Positions 9,866-21,826 of a stretch of DNA of 64,000 nucleotides are shown piece after piece (within the stretch, counting starts at the first letter, position 1; each line of letters begins with the position of its first letter). The stretch covers positions 124,001 through 188,000 of the forward strand of contig CM028383.1 of the NCBI GenBank assembly GCA_013146195.2. The letters run 5' to 3'. The notes under the pieces were generated by a model. The model saw only the letters and a list, made by a program, of their open reading frames with translations, was not told the DNA's origin and ran no database searches. The stretch comes from Codonopsis lanceolata. Its lineage: Eukaryota > Streptophyta > Magnoliopsida > Asterales > Campanulaceae. A program made the translations under genes and the position numbers.

Positions 9866-11514
9866 TTAGCATTGGCTTTGGGTGCCTTTCTCATCTCCTT
9901 CATTACATTGTTGATCAAAGTACCTCTTCCAATACCAATGTTTCTTCCATGCCCTCTCGTTCATTTCATCTATAGGTATCCCCTTCGTTTCCGGCAGAAA
10001 GCACAAGGCAAACATTCCCATAACAACAATCCACGCACTAAAGAAGAAGAATATCCCCGATCGCATATGGCATAACGTGGTCAGAAATGCTTGAGCTATG
10101 AGAAAGGTGCAAATCATGTTCGTGCTAACAGCAAAGAAAAACCCAGCTGTTCTAGTCTCTAAGGGGAATATTTCACTCGGGATCAACCACCCGAGTGGAC
10201 CCCAAGACCAAGCGAAACCAGAAACAAAAACGCAGATCATGATTACCACAACGAATGCGTAATGCTTGGGAATGGCGTTGGTAGATTTTAAATGTTCTGA
10301 AAGTATTACTCCAGTAAAACACTGCATAAGATAAGAAGGCGGTCATTAATTTTATTACTACAAGACTACTATACTTTTGATTTAATCAGAAACCAAGTTT
10401 ACTTCAACGTACCTGAACGAGCATTTGAATGGCAGCTTCGATAAGCAGAAATCTTCTTCCAAACCAGTCGACGCCAAATACAGCAACCAATGTTGATAAT
10501 GAGTTAATGCAACCGGTGACAACAGCTGACAACAATGAAGCATTTCCTCCTAATCCCATTGTTTGAAACAATACCGGAGCATAAAACATGATCACGTTGA
10601 TGCCAGTGAACTGTTGGAACACTTGAAGAATCGTACCACACACAAGTTGCGGCCGGCTGGATCTTTTCATTAGGTTCATGAATGGGTGTTTGATTTGTTT
10701 AGCCACCTCGGTTGCACACAAAAGTTCATCATATTCTTTCTGGACGTTTTGAACCCCCCTTATCTTTCTTAGAGTTTCTAAGCCTTTTTCAGTCTTCCCA
10801 CGCTCTATTAGGCTCGTGGGTGTCTCAACAATCAGTAGAGAACCTAGTCCAAGAAAAATGGCCGGAAAGGCAGCTCCACCTAATGACACTCTCCACCCTT
10901 GGGGGTGGAGGTGAGACGTGCCATAGTTAACCAAATTTGCACATAGAATGCCTACTGTGATTAGCAATTGGAAGCAGATGTTCAGGCCTCCTCTGTACTT
11001 TGCTGGAGCAATCTCCGATATGAATAATGGCACTGCCTGGAGTTTATGTTAAGATGGCGAATTAAGTACAGCTAGAATTAGTGCATCACAAAGAGGGGTT
11101 AACAGAAAAATTAATGGATACAAAATCATGCATTTCATCAGTCAGATATGACTATATATCCAAGGGATTATGATTTAAAGGTAGAAATGAACTACCTGAT
11201 TACGAATCCAACTCCAGCACCAAGAAAAAGCCTTCCGATAATTAGCATGATGATGTTAACTGCCCCAGTGTTAAAAAAGACTCCGATGAGAAAAGAAGAG
11301 AGAGGCAAGTTGCATGGTGGGCTTTCTACCAAATCTCTTGCAACACTTGGATGCAAAGAAGCTGCATACAACAGCAGCAAGGTAGAGGAGATGTGAAGAG
11401 TTGAAGAAGCTGATTGTCATACTTGCAGTGGCAGTTGTTTTCTTTTGCCTCATGTTTCTTGATATACACAGCTGGAAAGAACTTTATCAAGAAATCATCC
11501 ATCCCTGTCACTCC
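9866..11514 (-). pseudogene. STP-type monosaccharide/H+ symporter gene, N-terminal exon missing
   Basis: Three minus-strand exons encode most of a plant sugar transporter of the major facilitator superfamily. Exon 11514-11196 gives [17 protein letters not shown], a K-Y-D-N-Q segment, [14 protein letters not shown] and IIGRLFLGAGVGF. Exon 11036-10413 gives VPLFISEIAPAKYRGGLN, a QQFTGINVIMFYAPVLFQ box and FGVDWFGRRFLLIEAAIQ. Exon 10321-9866 gives WGPLGWLIPSEIFPLETRT and the PETKGIPIDEMNERAWKKHW tail before the stop. All junctions are GT-AG. These proteins import hexoses across the plasma membrane. Two frameshifts lie in the first of these exons (near 11390 and 11200). The exon for the first transmembrane helix (normally ending LLFGYDxGxSG) is not found upstream. 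Order and phase are otherwise intact, so it may be a live gene with assembly errors. Confidence 0.85.
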
Positions 11515-12479
11515 CTGCATCAAATCAAATGATGTGAACAGATCCATATATATAATTAAATTCGTTGTATATGCATGAGCATGAACATGCGTTTCTGCAC
11601 AAAATTGGTGTTTGTCATGACATATGAACAACTTAAGGTTTAGATTTTCGTAAGGACAAGTAAATCTTCTAAGATCAAAGTTTAATTAAGTTTTTTGAGA
11701 ACCAAAATTTAAAGTAACTAATATTAACTTAGTGCTGTGTTGAAGAATAGAGCGAGGCAGGGGTTTAATTCGATTCCATTCGATTTCTGGTAATTGTTGG
11801 AGCCTTAATTTAGGCTATAGCCACGGCGTACGGGTAATAAGCTCTCAAACGATCTTGCCATGCACATGTAGCACTAAAGATTGAGATCTCAAAAACAAAA
11901 CAAAATACAAAAAGAATAAATTAAGGATGAGATGAGCAGTAACTAAGCACTGCACTCAGAAATACCAATGTCAAAATCTAAACAATCACCAAAGGCAATG
12001 ATAGAACAAAGAACCACCTGCTTGTGAGCTTGCTGGGAAGTCCTCCGCCATCTTCACAGCCATAACTTGGCCAGTCATCTCCTTGTCGTCTTAATTTAAA
12101 TAATACCTCTTATATATACAATGCATGCGCTAGCATAGCAGAAACAAGTTTTAATTAATTTGTCTAAAATCCTTATCCTTATCTGATTTTATGTCCGGAT
12201 CAGAGTCCTTATAGTATATTTAGATTCCTAAATATCTCTCCTAAGTCCTAGTCCCAAAACTATTTTCCACAAATATTGGAATATATTCCTACAAATATTG
12301 GAACGGTGATATATATAGTCAAAAAGTCACTCATATTTTAAGATATTTTATTTTATCTATTCCAAAAATAAAATATTTATAATAAAATAAAGTATAAATA
12401 GTTCAAATAATTCAACCAATATTTGTTATATCATTTCAAATCAAGTCCAATAAGAACTATAACAAATAGATTCGAACAA
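11515..12479 (-). other. upstream region of the sugar transporter; possible short first exon
   Basis: A minus-strand ATG near 12076 opens MTGQVMAVKMAEDFPASSQA and meets CAG|GTGGTT near 12016. This could be a first exon, but it does not look like the usual STP N-terminus. No segment encoding transmembrane helix 1 was found between it and 11514. The rest is AT-rich non-coding sequence. Confidence 0.3.
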
Positions 12480-12940
12480 CTAGTGTCGAATTTTTCCCGA
12501 GATAATTGCAAAAAAAAACCTTTGACCTATTTTGTGTTTTGCAAAATTAACCCTGTATTGATTTTCAAATTGAACCTCCACCACAATTCAAACCTTCCGC
12601 TAAAGTGGTGTTAATTTTTTAACGTGATGATGAGCTTACAATGACGTGGACACAGCTTTCCAACCTGCTATTTCATTGCAATTAAACCATGTACATTTGT
12701 TTGTATTGCAAAACAACCTAGGTCAAACCGTTTAGCTTTTTATTGCAAATTAAACCCCTCAGACATTTGTTTGTATTCAAATGGTCATAGTTTATTTCCC
12801 CGCCATTTCTATTGCAAAATAAACCTTAAACATTTTTTGTTTTTGCAAGATGAACCTTGGTCGAATTATTTGTTAATTCCTCGCATATTGCAAAGTAAAC
12901 CTTGTATAATTTTTTTGCAACATAAACCTTGCCAAAAACC
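12480..12940. repeat. degenerate tandem repeat of a TTGCAAAATAAACC word
   Basis: Variants of attgcaaaataaacctt followed by a Ttgtttgt or Gtcaaa spacer recur about seven times (near 12536, 12675, 12703, 12744, 12814, 12845 and 12889) at irregular spacing of 30-140 bases. Coding is unlikely. Confidence 0.55.
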
Positions 12941-13003
12941 AGATTTTGGCTATATATATACTCATTTCATCCTAAAAAAACCAGATTGGGAATTGCTCGT
13001 CGC

Positions 13004-13511
13004 TAATTCGGTTTCGGGTCAGCAATAATCACCTTACTGGATCCATTCCGCCCCATATTGGAAGGTTGAAGAATTTGAATTTCTTGGATCTCGGATCAAA
13101 CAGGTTAACCGGATTTATACCATCGGACATCTCAGGCTGTAGGAATCTCACGTTTCTGGATTTACATTCTAACTCTATTGCAGGAAATTTCCCGATAAAT
13201 TTGAACGAGCTTATTTCTCTACAGTTCGTTGACGCCTCCGACAATCTCATTGACGGCCCGTTGAGCCCGCGTCTCGGCTCACTGAATTCACTCACCAAAC
13301 TCGTCCTTGCTAAGAACAGGTTATCCGGTCCAGTACCGTCCGAAATCGGTTCTTGCTGGAAACTTCAGTTACTTGATCTGAGTAGCAACCAACTATCCGG
13401 CAACATCCCGGCCAGTTTGGGTAAAATCCCTGCGTTGGAGATCGCGCTGAATCTCAGCTGTAACCAACTCTCCGGCAAGATTCCAGCAGAATTCGCCCCA
13501 TTGGACAAGCC
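13004..13511 (+). pseudogene. LRR receptor-like kinase (subfamily XI type) ectodomain fragment, cut by assembly gap
   Basis: One open frame encodes at least six tandem 24-residue plant-type leucine-rich repeats of the L-x-x-L-x-L-x-x-N-x-L-x-G-x-I-P form. Examples are RLKNLNFLDLGSNRLTG, LTFLDLHSNSIAGNFP, LTKLVLAKNRLSGPVPSEIG and LQLLDLSSNQLSGNIPASLG. The end, KIPALEIALNLSCNQLSGKI then PAEFAPLDK, is the usual approach to the last repeats in subfamily XI kinases such as RGF-peptide receptors. That comparison is from memory of the family. The upstream side starts abruptly at FRVSNNHLTG with no earlier repeats or signal peptide. On the far side of the gap there is no transmembrane or kinase sequence. 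It may be a truncated copy or a misjoined gene. Confidence 0.8.
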
Positions 13512-13611
13512 NNNNNNNNNNNNNNNNNNNNNNNNNNNNNNNNNNNNNNNNNNNNNNNNNNNNNNNNNNNNNNNNNNNNNNNNNNNNNNNNNNNNNNNNN
13601 NNNNNNNNNNN
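13512..13611. other. assembly gap (100 N)
   Basis: There are exactly 100 unknown bases, the conventional placeholder for a scaffold join of unknown size. It interrupts the LRR coding frame. Confidence 0.99.
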
Positions 13612-14163
13612 GAAGGTACTCTAAAGTGTAAACAAATCGGGAGTATTTCTGTTTTATCCATGAATGTTGATTACCACACAAAATAGACAAGTTTCTCTTT
13701 TGTAGGATAAGGCAATATTTATTTTTAAAGGAAAACAAGAGGAGAATTTTTTTGAAAAGTCTTTCATTAGGTGTATCAAAGATTAATTATTTAAGATGCA
13801 CGCTATTACAAGGTGTTCTTATATCATAAAAATTGCACCACGCAAGAGTTTATGGAATAAAACATAAGAATGGGCCTTTTCTCGGTTGTCTCGGCTGTAC
13901 ACCAAAATGAGAGGGGTGGCGACAAACGTAGCAGTTCCTTACGTTCCATCTAATTTTTTTCCAAAAGTTTAATTTGCCAAGCAGAGATTCAATTTTCATG
14001 ATGGGATTCATTGGAATCAATATTACTTACCGAACGGGTTGCAATTAAGTATTTCTAACCATCAAACATGTTCAAACAAAGCGAAAGTTCATAGGCTAAC
14101 ACATTTAATCGTCAAGCTCGTAGGAGCACTAATATGCACCTAAATGCATCTTAAACCATTAAT
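13612..14163. other. non-coding after the gap, nothing recognised
   Basis: No kinase domain, transmembrane segment or other gene signal follows the gap, although the receptor-kinase gene should continue here. Confidence 0.5.
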
Positions 14164-14490
14164 GACCAAGAGAACTTGGTTGCAAGTAAGTTTCCCATTC
14201 AATTACACCCCCCTGGCCTTGTTGGGTCTAAGAAGGCGGTGATGTAGGCTCAAATGAACATTATTTTAGAAGCCCATGAAAGAGGCAGGGATAGGAAACG
14301 GCGACAGGTCATAGATACACCCCCGAAGCTGACCAAGAGAACTTGGGCAGTAAGTTTCCCATTCAATTACACCCCAACCTGGCATTTGGGTCTAAGAAGC
14401 GGTGATGTAGGCTCAAATGAACACTATTTTAGAAGCCCGGTAAGAGAAAGATAGAGAGGGATAGGAAGCGTGGCGGTCATAGATGCGAAC
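14164..14490 (+). repeat. imperfect tandem duplication, about 167-bp period
   Basis: The unit beginning gaccaagagaacttgg at 14164 recurs at 14331. Shared internal words are agtaagtttcccattcaatt, ggtctaagaag, ggtgatgtaggctcaaatga and ggtcatagat, with several small indels. No function is apparent. Confidence 0.85.
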
Positions 14491-15604
14491 TACACAGAAA
14501 TAGTTAAACATGGCGATTGAAGAACAGCGTTGGAGGCTTGCCGAACGTGGGGAGGGCGGCTGTAGATGGGGTTTCTTAGCGGAGGTGCGGCAGATCACGA
14601 TTATGGGTGGAGATGGAGGATAACAAAAAGATTGTCGATTAAATAGCAAACCAATACATAAAATCACAAAATAATTACACAAAAAAGAGGAGCTCACTTT
14701 GATTTGGTAGTAGTGGTGGCGGTGGCGCGAGATGGCGTAAGTAAGAAGATGAGGAGAGAGTGAGTGAGGCAGGACCGGCTAGAGTGGGTGTCGGTGGCGG
14801 CGGGTAGCAAGCGGGGAGGTGGCGATGAAGATTGAATCGAAGGGGAGGGAGGCGGCGATGAAGAGATTCAAATCGAAGGAATTTTGAGAGAGAGAGAGAG
14901 CAGAAGTGCGTTTGGTCAAATGGAAGGGTGACGGCCGAGATGAGATGGCAGGTGAGTCTTCTTGGTCTTTAAAGCTTTTTGGTGTGGCGGGCTGGTGAGG
15001 TAGAGTGGAGATGAGATTGAGAGTTTTAGGGGTTTTTGGGGAGAGGAAGTGGAGTTTGGAGAAGGCCGGGCTGGGCAGCACACGGGCTGGCTGGCGGCTA
15101 TCTGGCGGTGGATCATGGTGGGACATGGAAGGCTGGAGGAGAGTGAAGGGCGCGCGTTTCTGAGGAAGGCGGGGAGGAATTTGGGGGAATTTGGGCGGCG
15201 AGTGGTTGTAGTGTGTTTGCAATTTTGGGAAAACTATATATATGGAGAATTTGGGGAAATACATTGTGGGCGGGAGAGGAGAGCGGGAGATCGAAATAAA
15301 TAATTTTAATTTATTTCAATATTTTCTAAATTTATACTTTTAATTTATAGTTTTTATTTTACTTGAAATTAATTTAATAAAAACAAAGTGTGGCGTTCTA
15401 CGCTAGGTGCAAAACTAGTTAAATATTATTATATTTTATAATATAATATTATTAAATTATCAAATCAATTTATTTTAAAATCAAAAGATTAACTACCACA
15501 ATTATTTTTAAGTAAAAATTAAAAAATTATTCAAAATTATTTTTAAGTGAATATTTTATATAACTTCACAATATTATACAGAGTTTTTATGAAAATATTT
15601 AGCT
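14491..15604. other. GC-rich purine/pyrimidine block, then AT-rich intergenic
   Basis: 14700-15300 is rich in gga, ggcgg and gaga words and resembles a gene leader or promoter-proximal region. Open frames on both strands look like low-complexity shadows. No protein family is recognised. From 15301 the sequence becomes strongly AT-rich. Confidence 0.4.
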
Positions 15605-15680
15605 TTAACTTACGTTCGTTAAGTTGGTTGGCTTAAGTTACGTTACGTTAAGTCACGTTACGTTACTTTAAGTTGAAATA
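15605..15680. repeat. short isolated TTAAG/TTACG pentamer cluster
   Basis: Words such as cttacgttcgttaag, aagttacgttacgttaag and cacgttacgttac repeat the pentamers of the large array that starts 620 bp to the right. This is either a detached array edge or an early seed. Confidence 0.7.
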
Positions 15681-15755
15681 TTTGTTTTTGTAAAATCCTT
15701 TGTAAATTTAAAATAAAAGGCTTTTTGGAATATTTTTTGTTTTGTAAAATCCCTT

Positions 15756-15823
<68 letters not shown>
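15756..15823. repeat. (GT)n-(AT)n microsatellite
   Basis: Five GT units pass directly into about 29 AT units. Confidence 0.97.
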
Positions 15824-15826
<3 letters not shown>

Positions 15827-15834
15827 AATATTAT

Positions 15835-15919
15835 AATCATTTTAATGAATGATATTTTATTATTAAATTAATATTTGAAATATTAATTTAATAATATAAT
15901 ATCATTCATTAAAATGATT
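15835..15919. repeat. near-perfect inverted repeat, 41-bp arms, 3-base loop
   Basis: The arm 15835-15875 is complementary to 15879-15919 with one mismatch and a tga loop. Both arms are almost pure A/T. It could extrude as a cruciform or fold as RNA. It lies just left of the pentamer array and just right of an AT microsatellite. No target-site duplication is clear, so a MITE call is not supported. Confidence 0.9.
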
Positions 15920-18900
15920 AACATCAATATAATTACAAAAGTTAAAATATTCACATTAAAACTTAATTTATATATTTAAGAAAATAATAACAAAATTATA
16001 TAAATAGAGTAAATTTGAATTTGCATGTGGTCATCTTGTGTTGCATGTCTAGCAGCATTAAAGTCACTAAATATTTTCATCATTTAATTTCAATTTAATT
16101 CGATACGATGCTTGATTTTCATCGTAAATAATTTCAGAATTTAAAATTAGGAAACCGCTAAGCAATTGATGCTTTGTTGTGAACAAATATTTGATCCGAT
16201 TGGGTTTTACGATCGGATCAGAATTCGAGACAAAAATGTAACGAGAATACATTTGTGTTCATCATTCTATACAACATTGTCTTGAAGAATGACATATTCA
16301 TGTAAGTTAAGTTAAGTTAAGTTAAGTAGCGTTACGTTAAGTTAAGGCGTTAAGTTAAATTACGTTAAGTTAAGTTGCGTTGCGTTAAGCTATTAAGTTA
16401 AGTTAAGTTAAGTTGCGTTACGTAAGTTATTAAGTTACGTTAAGTTAAGCTAAGTTAAGTTACGTTACGTTAGTTAAGTTAAGTTAAGTTAAGTTAAGTT
16501 AAGTTAAGTTGAGTTAAGTTAAGTTAAGTTAAGTTAAGTTAAGTTAAGTTAAGTTAAGTTAAGTTACGTTACGTTAAATAAGTTAAGTTAAGTTATTAAG
16601 TTAAAATTTAAAGTTAAGTTATGTTACGTTAAGTTAAGTTAAGTTAAGTTGAGTTAAGCTAAGTAAAGTAAGTTAGAAGTTAAGTTAAGTTAGAAGTTAA
16701 GTTACGTTACGTTATTAAGAAGTAAGATTACGTACGTTTAGTTAAGTTAAGTTACGTGCGTTAGTTAATTAAGAAGTAAGTAGAAGAAGTTGAGTTAAGT
16801 TAAGTTAAGTTAGTTACGAAAGTTACGTTAGTTAAGTTACGTTAAGTTAAGTTGGTTAAGTTAAGTTAAGTTAAGTTACATTATTGCGTTTGCGTTGTTA
16901 AAGTTGCGTTACGTTAATTTAAGTTAAGTTAAGTTACGTTAGAAGTTAAGTAAGTTAAGTTAAGTTAAGTTGAAGTTATGTTACGTTAAGTTAAGTTAAG
17001 TTAAGTTGAAGTTAATTAAGTAAGTTATGTTACGTTAAGTTAAGTTAAGTTAAATTAAGTTGAAAGTTGCGTTAAGTTACTACGTTAGTTAAGTTAAGTT
17101 AGTTAAGTTAAGTTAAGTTAAGTTAAGTTACGTTAAGTTAAGTTAAGTTAATTTAAGTTAAGTTAAGTTGCGTTATGTTAAGTTAAGTTACGTTAAAGTT
17201 AAGTTAAGTTAATATAGTTATGTTGGATTAAGTTATTACGTTACGTTAAGTTAAGTTAAGTTAAGTTAAGTTAAGTTAAATTAACGTTTAAGTTAAGTTA
17301 AGAGATTTACATTAAGTTAAGTTAAGTTGAAGTTAAGTTACGTTAGTTAAGTTAAGTTAAGTTAAGTTAGAAGTTAAGTTAGGAAGTTAAGTTACGTTAA
17401 GTTAAGTTAAGTTAAGTTACGTTACGTTACGTTAAAGTTAGAAGTTAAGTTACGTTGGTTGCTAAGTTAAGTTATAATTAAGTTAAGTTAAGTTAAGTTA
17501 AGTTAAGTTAGATTACGTTAAGTTAGCGTTAAGTTAAGTTAAAGTTAAGTTAGGTTAGTTAAGTTGTTAAGTTAAGTTCGTTAAGTTAAGTTAAGTTAAG
17601 TTAGAAGTTAAGTTAAGTTAAGTTAAGTTAAGTTAAGTTAAGTTAAATTTAGAGTTAAGATACGTTACGTTAAGTTAAGTTAAGTTAGTAAGTTAAGTTA
17701 AGTTAAGTTAAGTTAAGTTAAGTTAAGTTAAGATTACTAAGTTAAGAAGTTAAGTTAAGTTAAAAAGTTAAGTTAAGTTAGAAGTTAAGTTAAGTTAAGT
17801 TATGTTAAGTTAAGTTAAGTTAAGTTAAGAAGTTAAGTTACGTTACATTAAGTTAAGTTATTAAGTTAAGTTAAGTTAAGTTTAAGTTAAGTTAAGTAAT
17901 GCGTTACGTTAAGCTAAGTTAAGTTAAGTTATGTTAAGTTAAGTTAAGTTAATTAAGTTAAGTTAATTAAGTGCGTAAGTTAAGTTAAGTTAAGTTAAGT
18001 TAAGTTAAGTTACGTTAAGTTTAGAAGTTAAGTTAAGTTAAGTTACGTTACGTTAAGTTAAGTTAAGTTACGTTACATAAGTTAAGTTAAGTTAAGTTTA
18101 AGTTAAGTTAAGTTCGTTATGTTAAGTTACGTTAAGTTTAAGTTAAGTTAAGTTAATATGGTTATGTTAAGTTAAGTGCGTTACGTTAAGCTAAGTTAAG
18201 TTAAGTTAAGTTAAGTTAAGTTAACGTTTAAGTTAAGTTAAGTTACATTACGTTTAAGCGTTAAGTTAAGTTACGTTAAGTTAAGTTACGTTAAGTTAGT
18301 TGAAGCTAAGTTAAGAAGTTAAGTTAAGTTAAGTTAAGTTGCGTTAGATTACGTTAGTTAGTTAAGTTAAGTTGCGTTGCGTTAAGTTAAGTTAAGTTAA
18401 GTTAAGTTGCGTTAAGTTAAGTTAAGTTATGTTAAGTTAAGTTAGAAGTTAAGTTAAGTTAGAGTTAAGTTAAAGCGAGAAGTTAAGTTAAGTTAAGTTA
18501 GAAGTTAAGATTAAGTTGAAGTTAAGTTAAGTTAAGTTAAGTTAAGTTGAAGTTAAGTTACATTAAGTTACGTTAAGTTAAGTTAATTAAGTTAAGTTGT
18601 TAAGTTAAGTTAAGTTAAGTTAAGTTAAGTTAGAAGTTACGTTAAGTTAAGTTAAGTTAAAAGTTAAGTTAAGTTAAGTTAAGTTAAGTTAAGTTAAGAA
18701 GTTACGTTAAGTTAAGAAGTTAAGTTAAGTTTTGAAGTTAAGTTAAGTTAGAGTTAAGTTAAAGTTAAGTTAAGTTAAGTTAAGTTAAGTTAAGTTAAGT
18801 TAAGTTAAGTTAAAGTTACGTTACATTAAGTTAAGTTAAGTTACGTTTAAATTAGTTAAGTTAGTAAGTTACGTTCGTTACGTTAAATTTAAGTTAAGTT

Positions 18901-20521
18901 AGTTATGTTAGTTGCGTTACGTTAGAGGATGAGTGAAGTTAAGTTACGTTAAGTTAAGTTAAGTTACGTTGGAAGAAGTTAAGTTAGGTTAGTTAAGTTA
19001 AGTTAAGTTAAGTTAGATTAGGTTAAGTTAAGTTAAGTTAAGTTAAGTTAAGAAGTAAATTAAAGTAATTAAGTTAAGTTAAGTTAAGAAGTTAGAAGTT
19101 AAGTTAAAGTTACGTTTAAAGTTAAGTTAAGTTACGTTAGTTAAGTTAAGTTAAGAAGTTCGTTACGTTAGTTAAGTTAAGAGGATGCGTACGTTAGTTA
19201 AAATTAATTACGTTACTTTAAATTTAAGTTAAGTTGCGTTCGTTAAGTTAAGTTAAGTTATGTTAGTTAAGTTAAGTTAAGAGATTACGTTACATTTAAG
19301 TTAAGTTAAATTAATTCGTTAAGTTAAGTTAAGTTAAGTTAAGTTAAGTTAAGTTAAAGTTAGAAGTTAAGTTAAGTTAGAAGTTACATTAAGTTACGTT
19401 AAGTTAAGTTAAGTTAGTTAGTTAGAAGTTACGTTAGTTAAGTTAAGTTACTTTGCGTTTAGTTAAGTTAAGTTATGTTACGTTAAGTAAGTAAAGTTAA
19501 GTTAAGTTACGTTTAGTTAAGTTAAGGATTAAGTTACGTTTAGTTAAGTTAAGATTTATTGCGTTAAGTTGAAGTTGAAGTTAAGTTATGTTAAGTTACA
19601 TTAAGTTAGGTTAGTTAAGTTAAGAAGTTAAGTTAAGTTACGTTAAGTTAAAGTTAAGTTAAGTTATGTTACGTTAAAGATTAAGTTAAGTTAAGTTAAT
19701 TGCGTGTAAGTTAAGTTAAGTTACGTTTAAGTTAAGCTAAGTTAAGTTAAGTGCGTTATATTAAGTTAGCTAAGTTAAGTTAAGTTACGTTACATTTAAG
19801 TTAAGTTAGTTCGTTACGTTTAAGTTAAAGTTAGGTTAGTTAAGTTAAGTTAAGTTAAGTTAAGTTAAGTTAAGAAGTTAAGATTAGAAGTTAAGTTAAA
19901 GTTAAGTTAAGAAGTTAAGTTAAGAATTAGTTAGTTAAGTTAAGTTAAGAAGTTAAGTTAAGTTAATTAAGTTAAGTTAAGTTAAGAAGTTAGAAGTTAA
20001 GTTACGTTAAGTTAAAGTTAAGTTAAGTTATGTTACGTTAAGCTAAGTTAAGTTAAGAGTTAGATTTACGTTAAGTTAAAAAGTTGAAGTTACGTTAAGT
20101 TAAGTTAAAATTAAGTTAAGTTAAGTTATGTAAGTTAAGTTAAGTTTAAGTTAAGTTAAGTTAAGTTAAAGTTACATTAAGAAATTAAGTAAGATTAGTT
20201 GTAAGTTAAGAGATTACGTTACGTTAAGTTAAGTTAAGTTAAGAGATTGCTTTACGTTTAGTTAAGAAGTTAGAGATTTATGTTAAGTTAAGTTAGAGTT
20301 AGTTAAGTTGCATTAGTTAAGTTAAGTTAAGTTGCGTTATTTTAGTTAAGTTATGTTCAGTTGCGTTCGTTAAGCTAAGTAAGTTAAGTTAAGTTATGTT
20401 AATTTAAGTTAAGTTAAGTTAGGATTTATATTTAGTTAAGCTAAGTTAAGTTATGTTACGTTAAAGTTAAGTTGAATTAAGCTAAGAAGTTAAGTTAAGT
20501 TAGAAGTTAAGTTACTTATTT

Positions 20522-20632
20522 GACAAGTAAGTGCGTGTTTAAGTTAAGGCAGCTTTGCAGAAGTACAAAGTAAGTTACCCGGGGTTAAGTGAGGGAGTAA
20601 GTTATTGATCACTTTAAAAAATGAAGAAAAAA
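20522..20632 (+). mobile_element. degraded SINE-like module inside the satellite, copy 1
   Basis: It shares its ends with the clearer copy at 21827: gacaagtaagtgc at the start, and ttattgatc-ctttaaaaaatgaag with an A-rich tail at the finish. The middle is altered (aggcagctttgcagaag, tacccggggttaagtgag), and the A and B boxes are not intact. The array words before it (gttaagttgaattaagctaag) are the same as before copy 2, so the two copies look like one insertion duplicated with its surroundings. Confidence 0.5.
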
Positions 20633-21826
20633 GTTACGTTATTTAAGTTAAGTTAGAAGTTGCGTTACGTTGCATTGGCTAAGTTAAGTTATGTTACGTT
20701 AAGTTAAGTTAAGTTATGTTACGTTAAGTTAAGTTAAAGTTAAGAAGTTGAAAGGTTAAAGTTAAGTTAAGAAGTTAAGTTAAGTTAAGTTAAGTTAAAA
20801 GTCGTTTAAGTTAAAGTTAAGTTAAGTTAAAATTTAAGTTTAGATTAGAAGTTAAGTTAAATGCGTTAAGTTTAAGTTAAGTACCTAAAGTTAGAGTTAA
20901 GTTAAGAGATTAAGTTAAGTTACACGTTGCGTTTAGTTAAGTTAAGTTAAGTTACGTTAGCTAAGTTAATTTGTTAATTGCGTTAAGTTAAGTTAAGTTA
21001 AGGGTAAGTTAAGTTAAGTTAAGTTAGAAGTTAAGTTAAGTTAAGTTAAGTTAAAGTTAACTTTAAGTTAAGTTAAGTTAAGTTAAGTTACGTTAAGCTA
21101 AGTTAAGTTAGATTATGCGTTAGATTTAAGTTAAGTTAAGTTATGTTACGTTAAGCTAGTTAAGTTAAGTTACGTTAAGTTAAGTTAAGTTAGGAAGTTA
21201 GCTAGTTAAGTTAAGTTAAGAAGTTAAGAGTTAAGTTGCGTTGCGCTAAAGAAGTTAAGTTACGTTAAGTTAAGTTAAGTTAAGTTAAGTTAAGTTACGT
21301 TAAGTTACATTAAGTTAAGTTAAGTTAAGTTAAGTTAAGTTACGTTACGTTAAAGTTAAGTTAAGTTATGTTACGTTAAGCTAAGTTAAGTTAAGTTACG
21401 TTACGTGTAAGTTAAGTTAAGTTACGTTACGTTAAGCTAAGTTAAGTTAAGTTAAGTTATATTAAGTTAAGTTAAGTTAAGTTAAGTTAAGTTAAGTTAA
21501 GTTACATTAAATTAAGTTAAGTTAAGTTATGTTAAGTTACGTTACGTTAAGTTAAGTTAAGTTAAGTTACTTTACGTTTAAGTTAAGTTAAGTTATGTTA
21601 CGTTAAGCTAAGTTAAGTTAAGTTACGTTACGTTTAAGTTAAGTTAAGTTACGTTATGTTTAAGTTAAGTTAAGTTACGTTACGTTAAGTTAAGTTAAGT
21701 TAAGTTAAGTTATGTTAATTTAAGTTAAGTTAAGTTAAGTTATGTTACGTTAAGCTAAGTTAAGTTATGTTACGTTAAGTTAAGTTGAATTAAGCTAAGT
21801 TAAGTTAAGTTAAGTTACGTTACGCT

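Noticed and set aside
13512..13611. Open frames running through X residues
   Set aside because: They cross an assembly gap and carry no information inside it.
14779..15303. Pro/Ser-rich open frames on both strands
   Set aside because: These are mirror frames over a GGA/GGC-rich block; no domain, splice logic or homology is visible.
15658..15840. Small protein from the open frame over the AT microsatellite
   Set aside because: The frame is open only because (AT)n encodes alternating Tyr/Ile; it is low complexity with no start context.
15835..15919. MITE or microRNA precursor
   Set aside because: The arms are almost pure A/T with a 3-base loop, no target-site duplication and no recognisable terminal motif. 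A simple AT-rich palindrome is sufficient.
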